The notes under the pieces: generated by a model | Seen by the model: only the letters and a program-made list of their open reading frames with translations | Database searches by the model: none | Told to the model about the DNA's origin: nothing | From: Ruminococcaceae bacterium FB2012 | GTDB lineage: Bacteria; Bacillota; Clostridia; Oscillospirales; Ruminococcaceae | Direction: 5' to 3' | Length of the DNA: 39,359 nucleotides | NCBI GenBank assembly: GCA_900104495.1 | Contig: FMXS01000022.1 | Location: forward strand, 1 to 39,359 | Made by a program: the position numbers and the translations under genes | In this document: in pieces, positions 33,483-39,359 of the stretch | How positions within the stretch are numbered: the stretch's first letter is position 1 | Layout of the letters: each line of letters starts with the position of its first letter

Positions 33483-34046
33483 ATGAAGCTGAGATATATA
33501 GCTCTTGCGGCGGCTCTGATGCTGTCCGGCTGCGGCGGAGCGGAGAATTCCTCCGGCGGAAACGAATCGGCCTCGCAGGTGGTGACAACGACATCGTCCG
33601 CGGCGGGAAGTGCTGAAAGCGAAGCCGTGACTTCGGAGCCGCAGGGCTCGTCGCTGAAAGAACTAAGCGAGGAGTTAAAAGCTGCCGACAGCAGCATACT
33701 TACGGGTTCGGCGTTGTACGGCGAAAGGCTGTTTGAGAAAAACTGCCAGAAGCTCTATCTCTGCCGGCAGTCCGATCTGACTGACGGATTCATCGTTTAC
33801 AACAATGGCGGCGGCAAGGCGGACGAGATCTCTGTCATCAAGCGGGCCGACGGCGATTCGGACAGGGCCTCGAAGGTCCTGAACGACCGCAAGACAGTAC
33901 GCTACAACGATTTCAAGGGTTATGTTCCCGCTGAACTGCCTAAGATAGAAGCAGGCCGGGTATTTACAGTCAAAGGATACAGCGTTCTGATCATTTCCGA
34001 CAGCGCCGACAGGCTGGAGAAGATCATCAGAGAGAAGCTGTCCTGA
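33483..34046 (+). CDS. DUF4358 lipoprotein
   Basis: The 187-residue product has a lipoprotein signal (LMLSGC, Cys at about 17), a Ser/Gly/Glu-rich linker to about residue 55, and a C-terminal domain of the DUF4358 type: KADEISVIKRADGDS, a central Tyr-rich segment (KTVRYNDFKGYVP) and VKGYSVLIISDSADRLEKII. The family is common in Firmicutes and has no known activity. It is first in a probable operon with the transglutaminase-like lipoprotein (31-base gap) and the FabG-like reductase. Confidence 0.78.
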   Translation: MKLRYIALAAALMLSGCGGAENSSGGNESASQVVTTTSSAAGSAESEAVTSEPQGSSLKELSEELKAADSSILTGSALYGERLFEKNCQKLYLCRQSDLTDGFIVYNNGGGKADEISVIKRADGDSDRASKVLNDRKTVRYNDFKGYVPAELPKIEAGRVFTVKGYSVLIISDSADRLEKIIREKLS

Positions 34047-34077
34047 CAGCTTCGGAAAAAGGAAAGAGTGAAATGAA

Positions 34078-35313
34078 ATGAAAAGCAAACGAGTTTTATC
34101 ATTTTTAGCGGTGCTGGCGATAACGGCGTCGGGGTGCGCCTCCTCTGAAGGCAGCTCTTCTGAGTCCCAGGCGGACAGTTCTTCTTTGGCAGGGGCCGCA
34201 GAAGCTCCCGCCCAGTCCGTTCAGAACGATGACAGCCGACAGATAGAAAATCTATCGGATCAGATCGAAAAGCTCTCCAAACGAATAGACGATCTTGAGC
34301 AAAAACTCAAGAACTTCTCCAATAACGTCCACGAGATCTACGACGATACGGATGTTATAGAAGCGTACAAAAAATCGGACAGTTCTGCCTTGACAGACGA
34401 AAAGGACAAATTCATTTACGATCAGCTTACCGCCACTGTAAAGGAGATCATCCGCGACGGCATGAGCGACTACGACAAGGAAAAGGCCGTTTATTACTAT
34501 CTCTTCAAAAATGCCAATTACAACTATAAGAACCTCAATCCCGTTGAGGATGATACGATCGAGGACTATTCCCACACGCCTTACGGCTTCTTTCACGATC
34601 ACAGTGTGATCTGCGTCGGCTATGCCACCACCTTCAAGCTGTTTATGGACGCCCTCGGCATCGACTGCGATATAATCCATTCCACGGAGCAGGGCGAGCA
34701 CGCCTGGAACATCGTGAAAATAGGCGGGGAGTGGCACCATGTTGACGTATTCTTCGACGGCGGACAAAGTGAGCCGCTCTACGGGGCTTTCAATGTTTCC
34801 GACAGTGTCAAGCAGCAGCAGCACTATCCCTGGAATACCGGAGAAACGCCGGATTTTCCCAAGTGTAATTCATTGAAATACAATCCCGTGGTCAAGGAAG
34901 CTAAGGAGTGCAAGAGCGTCTACGACCTGCCGAAGCAGATCGCTGAGATCGGCAAGGACGGCAAAGCCGGAGTGATCTATCTCAAGCTCCCGGTGCCGGA
35001 GGGCGCAGGGCTTTACGGCTTTTCGCAGCAGGTGGAAAATATCCTGTCCAACATCATCCTTGAAAACAAACAGCTGTGCAATAAGTGCTTTGCTGACCCG
35101 GAGACAGGCTTCTGCTACGCTGCGATCGGCGTTGAGATCCCCAAAGATCTGGATCCCGACGACGATAACCGCGGCGATATCCCCGACGACGAAGATCTCC
35201 GTTTTGCGGACATCGACTACGACCGGCTCAGCGAGGAGGTCAGGACCGCCCTCGGCGGCGAGGCTGAATTCAATTACGACCCTGATGATTATTATGATAA
35301 CGGCAATTATTGA
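34078..35313 (+). CDS. Transglutaminase-like lipoprotein
   Basis: The 411-residue product has a lipoprotein signal (ITASGC), a Ser-rich linker, a short coiled coil (about 55-90, LSDQIEKLSKRIDDLEQKL) and a transglutaminase-like cysteine-protease fold. The triad is visible: Cys in HSVICVGYATTFKLFM, His in GEHAWNIVKIGGEWHHV and Asp in HVDVFFDGG. Such domains in bacteria act as peptidases or amidases at the cell surface, less often as true transglutaminases. The C-terminal 120 residues include a pseudo-repeat region and a very acidic Asp/Tyr-rich tail. GGAAAGAG lies upstream of the ATG. The next gene starts 15 bases downstream. Confidence 0.85.
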   Translation: MKSKRVLSFLAVLAITASGCASSEGSSSESQADSSSLAGAAEAPAQSVQNDDSRQIENLSDQIEKLSKRIDDLEQKLKNFSNNVHEIYDDTDVIEAYKKSDSSALTDEKDKFIYDQLTATVKEIIRDGMSDYDKEKAVYYYLFKNANYNYKNLNPVEDDTIEDYSHTPYGFFHDHSVICVGYATTFKLFMDALGIDCDIIHSTEQGEHAWNIVKIGGEWHHVDVFFDGGQSEPLYGAFNVSDSVKQQQHYPWNTGETPDFPKCNSLKYNPVVKEAKECKSVYDLPKQIAEIGKDGKAGVIYLKLPVPEGAGLYGFSQQVENILSNIILENKQLCNKCFADPETGFCYAAIGVEIPKDLDPDDDNRGDIPDDEDLRFADIDYDRLSEEVRTALGGEAEFNYDPDDYYDNGNY

Positions 35314-35328
35314 ACGGAGGGCACTATC

Positions 35329-36057
35329 GTGAGGACAGCTTTTGTTACCGGAGGTTCGGGAGCCATCGGAGGGGCGATATGCCGACGGCTGGCTGAGGCG
35401 GGTTATGCCGCAGCTATAGGCTATAACAGCAGCCGTGAAGCTGCGGAGGCCCTCTGCGCACAGCTCCGCGAGAACGGCGCAGCGGCTATGACCGTCCGGA
35501 TAGACCTGTCTGATCCGGCATCGGTAGAAAAGGCATACACTGAGGTCTGCGAGGGACTTGCCCCGCCGGAGGTGCTGGTAAATAACGCCGGAAGGGCTCA
35601 CATCGGACTTTTCACGGATATGACCGACAGCGAGATCATTTCGCTTATCAATACCGACTTGACAGGGGCGCTGCTGCTTTCAAAGCGTGCGGCTGCGGAT
35701 ATGGTCCGCCGTCATAACGGCAGGATAATCAATATTTCGTCGGTCTGGGGCATCGCGGGAGCCTCCTGCGAGGCTGTATATTCTGCGGCAAAGGCGGGAC
35801 TCATCGGCTTTACCAAGGCTCTGGGCAAGGAACTTGCTCCCAGCGGCATCACCGTGAACTGCATCGCGGCGGGGCTTATCGACACACCTATGAACGCGAG
35901 CCTTAGCCCCGAAGAGCTTTCGGCGGTGACCGAAGGCATACCGGCGGGAAGGGCAGGCCGCCCCGAGGAGATCGCGGCGCTGGCGGCTTTTCTCTGCTCC
36001 GACGAAGCGTCATACATCAACGCGCAGGTCATCACCTGCGACGGCGGCTGGATCTGA
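35329..36057 (+). CDS. Short-chain dehydrogenase/reductase, FabG-like
   Basis: The 242-residue cytoplasmic enzyme is a classical SDR. It shows the nucleotide-binding TGGSGAIGGAI (residues 7-17), the NNAG motif in VLVNNAGRAHIG, the catalytic Ser in INISSVWG, the Tyr-Lys pair in YSAAKAG, and DTPMN after the NCIAAGLI strand. The best match by motif is 3-oxoacyl-[acyl-carrier-protein] reductase, the NADPH-dependent step of fatty-acid elongation, but many SDRs look alike and no other fatty-acid gene is nearby. The start is GTG with CGGAGGG 8 bases upstream. It ends an operon headed by two lipoproteins, an unexpected partner set. Confidence 0.88.
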   Translation: MRTAFVTGGSGAIGGAICRRLAEAGYAAAIGYNSSREAAEALCAQLRENGAAAMTVRIDLSDPASVEKAYTEVCEGLAPPEVLVNNAGRAHIGLFTDMTDSEIISLINTDLTGALLLSKRAAADMVRRHNGRIINISSVWGIAGASCEAVYSAAKAGLIGFTKALGKELAPSGITVNCIAAGLIDTPMNASLSPEELSAVTEGIPAGRAGRPEEIAALAAFLCSDEASYINAQVITCDGGWI

Positions 36058-36092
36058 AAAAGGCTCGTCTTTCGATTTTCACCCAGTTTTCA

Positions 36093-36121
36093 TTGACTTA
36101 TACCGTCTGTTGTGGTAAAAT
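36093..36121 (+). promoter_or_regulatory. Promoter of the 36185 lipoprotein gene
   Basis: TTGACT (36093-36098) and TAAAAT (36116-36121) are 17 bases apart, 63 bases before the ATG. Confidence 0.75.
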
Positions 36122-36184
36122 TAAATCGGACGGCGGAATGTCGCTGTCCGTTCGTATGAAAGAAAAAGAAGGGAGAACACAAGC

Positions 36185-37180
36185 ATGAAAAAAATATGCG
36201 CGTTTATCGTTTCTGTGATCGTGGCTGCGGCTGCGCTTACCGCCTGCGGAAACGGGGACTCTTCGTCCTCCAAGGCAGAGAGCATTTCATCAGCGGCTTC
36301 TGCGGAGAGCACTGCCGAAAGCATTGCTGACAGCACCCCGGAAAGCAAGGCAGAAGAGACCAAAGAGAGCAAACCGGAGCCTGTCGAAAGCAAAGCGGAC
36401 GAAAGCAAAGCTGACGAAAGCAAGCTGGAGGAAAGCAAAGCAGAAGCCCCCAAGGGCGACAAGTCCGGGTGGGGTCCCCTTGCGAAGGAATATACCGAGA
36501 AACTTGCAGGCGGAGTTTACACCATTGACATGACTGTCAAGAGTGATCTTACCGGTGAAATGCCTATGCAGGTTGAGGTCAACGGGCAGAATGCTCACTT
36601 GAAGACCAAAACTATGGGCATAGAGATGGAAGTATATCTCGTTGACGGCAAGACTTACAGTCTGATGCCTTCGATGAATGCTTACACTGTGACGGATAAT
36701 TCCTCTCTGGCAGACCAGAACATCAACACCTACGCCCTTGCGGACAACGCTCAGCTGACAGAGTCCGGCGAGGAAGACGGTATGAAGACCGAGACTTATA
36801 AGATCCCGGTGAACTCTTCCGGCAATACGTCGCTGAACCTTGACACCACTGTAAAGTATTATTTCGACTCCGACGGAAACCTCAAGAAGATACTCAGCAG
36901 CGCCCCCATTCTCGGCGACACCACAGTTGATATCAATTCTGTCACATTTGAAGATGTGAATATCAGCCTGCCGGATCTTTCCGGAATGACTAAGCTCGAA
37001 CAGAACGGACAGGGACAGGTCGATCCCAAGGACGCTGTTACAATGACTATGTCCCTTCTCGGCATCAGCGAGGATATGGTGACTAAAGCCGGCTATACCG
37101 TTGAACAGCTTGCCGGTATGGAAACCGAAAAAATGGCCGAAGTGCTGGCGGATATAGCCAAAAAGAACGGCATCGAATAA
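36185..37180 (+). CDS. Lipoprotein with ESKADESK-type linker and beta-rich domain
   Basis: The 331-residue product has a lipoprotein signal (ALTAC, Cys at about 20), then a long linker rich in Ser, Glu, Ala and Lys with repeated ESKADESK-like units (to about residue 95). The rest is beta-rich (VYTIDMTVKSDLTGEMPMQV; TTVKYYFDSDGNLKKIL), compatible with a lipid-binding-type beta fold such as the LppX/LolA kind, but I do not recognise a specific family. The C-terminal 45 residues are helical. GGGAGAA precedes the ATG, and it has its own promoter and terminator. Confidence 0.82.
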   Translation: MKKICAFIVSVIVAAAALTACGNGDSSSSKAESISSAASAESTAESIADSTPESKAEETKESKPEPVESKADESKADESKLEESKAEAPKGDKSGWGPLAKEYTEKLAGGVYTIDMTVKSDLTGEMPMQVEVNGQNAHLKTKTMGIEMEVYLVDGKTYSLMPSMNAYTVTDNSSLADQNINTYALADNAQLTESGEEDGMKTETYKIPVNSSGNTSLNLDTTVKYYFDSDGNLKKILSSAPILGDTTVDINSVTFEDVNISLPDLSGMTKLEQNGQGQVDPKDAVTMTMSLLGISEDMVTKAGYTVEQLAGMETEKMAEVLADIAKKNGIE

Positions 37181-37200
37181 AAGAACGTAACAAAACCGAT

Positions 37201-37245
37201 AAAGCCTGTATATTCTCCCGATGCGGAGAGTATACAGGCTTTTTA
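37201..37245 (+). terminator. Terminator after the ESKADESK lipoprotein gene
   Basis: An 18-bp stem (37201-37218 with 37225-37242, one wobble) with a 6-base loop is followed by a T-tract. Confidence 0.92.
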
Positions 37246-37250
37246 TTAGC

Positions 37251-37284
37251 AAAAAGATCCCTGCCGTTTTTTCACGGCAGGGAT
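37251..37284 (-). terminator. Terminator of the signal-peptidase-like membrane protein gene
   Basis: An 11-bp perfect stem (37257-37267 with 37274-37284) is followed on the minus strand by TTTTT (37255-37251). Confidence 0.88.
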
Positions 37285-37294
37285 GCGGGATCAT

Positions 37295-38560
37295 TTACTT
37301 ATCGTCGCTGTCGATCTGGTTTTTCAGCTTACCGGTCTCCATTTCCATCAGCTTCATAAGATCCTCAAAGCCGGCGGAAACCTTCTTCATATCAGGCTTG
37401 GCGGGCTTGGGCTCAGGCTTGGGAGCGGGCTTGCTTTCCTTGACAGGTGCAGGAGCGGGTGCAGCAGGCTTCACGGGAGTTACCTCAACTTCGGCTGCGG
37501 CATCCTCGCCCTCGTCGATCAGCTTGGAAGCCTTCTCGTAGTAGGAAGGATGAATATCAGAGGAACGTGCGGGCTTTTCGGGTTCCGGCTCGGAGACCTT
37601 TACAGGCTCCTCGGCGGGCTCGGCTGCCTTCTCAACGGGCTTCTTTTCCGGAACAGGCTCTTCAACGGGCTCGTCCTTTATCTCGGGCTCGTCCTCAACC
37701 TCCGGCTCAGCGGGACGCTTTGTCTTGGCGTGTTTGCTGCGGGGCAGGGGAGCGTCGAAAATATCCTCGGGGTTGGCGGGTACGGGAGCATTCTCCTCCT
37801 TGTAATCGTCATCATCATCGGCTCTGCGGCCCTTGCCCTTTCTTACGGGCACCGAATCACCGAAGGTGATATCAGTTGCGGCCTCTTCGCCGGAACGTAC
37901 TCTGTCCTTGATAAGCTCTTCGTCATGCTGTCCGCCGAAGAGGAAATCGTCCAGCTTAACAGGCTCTTCCTCGTCATCCTCGTCCTCGTAGTCATCCTCG
38001 TCATCATCATCGCTGTAACGGGTCCTGTTGACTACCATAATGATGAGCTCGATAAGCACCATGAGGAACAGGGGAGCCGCAATCAGCAGGATCATGCCGA
38101 ACTTCGAGGTCATAAAGGTAATTATCTTACCTGCGGTCTCATAATATGTAGTAGCAGTTCCGATAACGTTCTGAGTTTTAAGCTCATAGAGCTTCTTGGG
38201 GTCGTTCTCCTGGAACACGGTGTAGATCACGCCGTTGAGATCGGAACTGGTGGAAACATCCGCGAGCCAGAACACGGAAGTGCCCACTCCGGGAACATCC
38301 TTACAGAGGATAGCCTTCTTGACACCCTCCGCACTCGGAGAGCCGATAGAGGCAATGACCAGCGAGCCCTTAGGCACCGCATCGCCCATAGCGTCGGAAT
38401 CCATGATATACATACTGTATCCGGCGACGCTGAGGGTATCGTCCTTATCCTTAAAGGCTCTTGAAACGCCGAAGATTATCAGCGCCTCCAAGATGATAAA
38501 CACAATAAAGAAGATGGCAACGCTTTTGCCTGCCGAAGATCTGTGTTTTGTAGCACTCAT
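37295..38560 (-). CDS. Signal-peptidase-fold membrane protein, probably catalytically inactive
   Basis: The 421-residue protein has an N-terminal transmembrane helix (VAIFFIVFIILEALIIFGV), an extracellular domain of about 120 residues, a second transmembrane helix (FGMILLIAAPLFLMVLIELI), and a long acidic and Pro/Glu/Lys-rich cytoplasmic tail of about 230 residues. The two-helix layout and the NVIGTATTYY...GKIITFMTSKFG passage match SipW/S26B signal peptidases. However, the region that should read Ser-Met-x-Pro with the nucleophile reads SDAMGDAVPKGSLVIAS, and no His is found where the HRV/HRI motif should be. This suggests a non-catalytic relative with a scaffolding or sensing role. The ATG at 38560 has a weak, distant AAAGGAAA site. 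Confidence 0.7.
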   Translation of the reverse strand: MSATKHRSSAGKSVAIFFIVFIILEALIIFGVSRAFKDKDDTLSVAGYSMYIMDSDAMGDAVPKGSLVIASIGSPSAEGVKKAILCKDVPGVGTSVFWLADVSTSSDLNGVIYTVFQENDPKKLYELKTQNVIGTATTYYETAGKIITFMTSKFGMILLIAAPLFLMVLIELIIMVVNRTRYSDDDDEDDYEDEDDEEEPVKLDDFLFGGQHDEELIKDRVRSGEEAATDITFGDSVPVRKGKGRRADDDDDYKEENAPVPANPEDIFDAPLPRSKHAKTKRPAEPEVEDEPEIKDEPVEEPVPEKKPVEKAAEPAEEPVKVSEPEPEKPARSSDIHPSYYEKASKLIDEGEDAAAEVEVTPVKPAAPAPAPVKESKPAPKPEPKPAKPDMKKVSAGFEDLMKLMEMETGKLKNQIDSDDK

Positions 38561-38607
38561 TAAACAACATTTCCTTTCCTGAACACAATAATTTCATGCT
38601 GAATTTT

Positions 38608-38636
38608 ATTATAGCATACCTTTCAAAAAATTTCAA
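38608..38636 (-). promoter_or_regulatory. Promoter of the signal-peptidase-like gene
   Basis: On the minus strand TTGAAA (38636-38631) and TATAAT (38613-38608) are 17 bases apart, 48 bases before the start at 38560. Confidence 0.78.
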
Positions 38637-38673
38637 CTCTTTTTGCACAAAAAAATTCTTTTTAAAAAAGTTA

Positions 38674-38702
38674 TTGACAACAGCCCTGTTTTCTGATATA
38701 AT
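38674..38702 (+). promoter_or_regulatory. Consensus sigma-A promoter of the tRNA region
   Basis: TTGACA (38674-38679) and TATAAT (38697-38702) are 17 bases apart, an exact consensus. It would transcribe the degenerate tRNA copy and then the intact tRNA-Thr. Confidence 0.85.
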
Positions 38703-38761
38703 AATATAGCTATAATGATGAACGGAACACAAGATAATAAGGTTTCATGTTCATTATTTCC

Positions 38762-38830
38762 GCTGGTATGGCTCAGTTGTGTAGATACCGTCAGCTGCGC
38801 TGACGGCGCGCATTCGTAATGCGCAGGTCG
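38762..38830 (+). pseudogene. Degenerate tRNA-Thr copy with hairpin insertion
   Basis: The 5' arm GCTGGTATGGCTCAGTTG and the anticodon arm GCGCATTCGTAATGCGCAG are identical to those of the intact tRNA-Thr at 38900. Between them, at the end of the D arm, is extra sequence with a perfect palindrome (CCGTCAGC-TGC-GCTGACGG, near 38788-38806). The T arm and the acceptor 3' strand are missing after 38830. It cannot fold as a normal tRNA. Confidence 0.75.
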
Positions 38831-38899
38831 TGGAGTGGTTTTAAAGAGATGCGATCAGCCCGACACAGATGCCTTACAAGATATACAAAAATCAACAAT

Positions 38900-38975
38900 G
38901 CTGGTATGGCTCAGTTGGTAGAGCAGCGCATTCGTAATGCGCAGGTCGCCGGTTCGAGTCCGGCTACCAGCTCCA
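38900..38975 (+). tRNA. tRNA-Thr (anticodon CGT)
   Basis: The acceptor stem GCTGGTA pairs with TACCAGC, the D arm is GCTC...GAGC, the anticodon arm GCGCA-TTCGTAA-TGCGC gives anticodon CGT (reads ACG), and the T arm is GCCGG-TTCGAGT-CCGGC. The CCA end is encoded (38973-38975). A short GC hairpin (38976-38993) and a terminator follow. Confidence 0.97.
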
Positions 38976-38999
38976 GCAGGGGCGTGCCCCTGCACCAAT

Positions 39000-39031
39000 G
39001 CCCTCGCCCACAACTGTGGCGGGGGCTTTTC
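39000..39031 (+). terminator. Terminator after tRNA-Thr
   Basis: A 9-bp GC-rich stem (GCCCTCGCC with GGCGGGGGC, one wobble) is followed by TTTT. Confidence 0.8.
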
Positions 39032-39044
39032 ATTGGATGCTTTA

Positions 39045-39359
39045 GCGTAACTAAACCCCCGGTTCTACCGGGGGACATAAAAAAGCTTCAGCGAGCGCTT
39101 TAAAATAACCTCCAACTGTGATAAAATAGTAATGGTTTGGCAACCGCATTACTATCAAAAACAGAAGGAGGTTATTCGCTTGAAGAATGAAATTAAGCAT
39201 TTATCACATTCAACGTATAGGTGTCAGTATCACATAGTGTTTGCACCAAAGTACAGAAGGAAAGTGATATATGGTCAGTTAAGAGCGGATATAGGTCAGA
39301 TATTGAGGAAGCTATGTGAACAAAAGAATGTAGAAATACTTGAAGCAACAGCAATGCCT
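39045..39359 (+). mobile_element. IS200-type element, left part (cut by window end)
   Basis: A hairpin ACCCCCGG-TTCTA-CCGGGGG near 39054-39074 lies about 105 bases upstream of a transposase start, the usual place for the left-end hairpin of an IS200 element. The left boundary is approximate. The spacer up to 39179 holds an inverted repeat around GTAATGGTTTGGCAACCGCATTAC (split: GTAATG...CATTAC), which may sequester transposase translation or expression. Confidence 0.7.
39180..39359 (+). CDS. tnpA: IS200-type Y1 transposase TnpA, N-terminal part (cut by window end)
   Basis: The frame starts at TTG 39180, about 9 bases after GGAGG, and encodes the first 60 residues of an IS200 TnpA. YRCQYHIVFAPKYRRKVIY is the hallmark N-terminal strand, and the window ends at EATAMP, just before the expected HUH motif (usually D-H-x-H). 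Together with the C-terminal part at the window start, it covers most of a protein of the usual 140-155 residues. Confidence 0.9.
   Translation, partial: MKNEIKHLSHSTYRCQYHIVFAPKYRRKVIYGQLRADIGQILRKLCEQKNVEILEATAMP

Noticed and set aside
37283..38464. Plus-strand frame of 393 codons
   Set aside because: It is antisense to the signal-peptidase-like gene, whose membrane helices and terminator fit the minus strand.

Overview
The window looks like chromosomal DNA of a gut or rumen Firmicute of the Ruminococcus / Oscillospiraceae type. The grounds are moderate G+C, AGGAGG-type ribosome binding sites, many lipoproteins with a Ser-rich linker directly after the lipid-anchored Cys, a BspA-type leucine-rich-repeat protein, a lipoprotein serpin and a C11 (clostripain-like) peptidase. 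The species cannot be fixed from the sequence alone.

Layout. Positions 1-345 hold the 3' part of an IS200-type element, and 39045-39359 hold the 5' part of one, so the window begins and ends inside IS200 copies. A C11 protease lipoprotein (526-2559, +) converges on a leftward unit made of a giant 1315-aa lipoprotein (8791-4844), a leucine-rich-repeat surface protein (4656-2773) and a 40-aa peptide gene (2757-2635). To the right, transcribed from a good promoter at 9185-9213, lies a compact six-gene operon (9231-14766): radical SAM/SPASM maturase, PqqD-like recognition protein, nucleotidyltransferase, HPr-kinase-like P-loop protein, Ser/His signal-peptidase-like protease and an ABC exporter. 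This is the gene set of a ribosomal-peptide maturation and export system, but no precursor gene lies inside it. A 180-bp palindrome (14806-14985) follows, then a second giant lipoprotein (15347-19099) paralogous to the first, so the operon sits between two inverted paralogues.

Positions 19426-26670 carry two tandem Gly-rich surface proteins of about 1,000-1,100 residues. Between them are a 49-aa Cys-containing peptide gene and a lipoprotein that is almost all low-complexity linker. Both small peptides in the window (40 and 49 aa) share a leader-like segment (Y-x-S-x-E-x-EIIIFET-x-DVI, then Ser/Cys). Both lie directly downstream of, and probably translationally coupled to, genes whose products end in the same roughly 270-290-residue C-terminal module. 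They are my best candidates for the substrates of the operon; that link is inference.

The right third is more ordinary: a truncated plasmid/ICE-type ATPase remnant, a DUF1835/DUF3658 protein, a serpin lipoprotein, an aspartate-type aminotransferase, prolyl-tRNA synthetase with a small membrane protein, an operon of a DUF4358 lipoprotein, a transglutaminase-like lipoprotein and a FabG-like reductase, a Glu/Ser/Lys-linker lipoprotein, an apparently inactive signal-peptidase-like membrane protein, and tRNA-Thr(CGT) preceded by a degenerate tRNA copy carrying a hairpin insertion. Several promoters are exact TTGACA-17-TATAAT matches.
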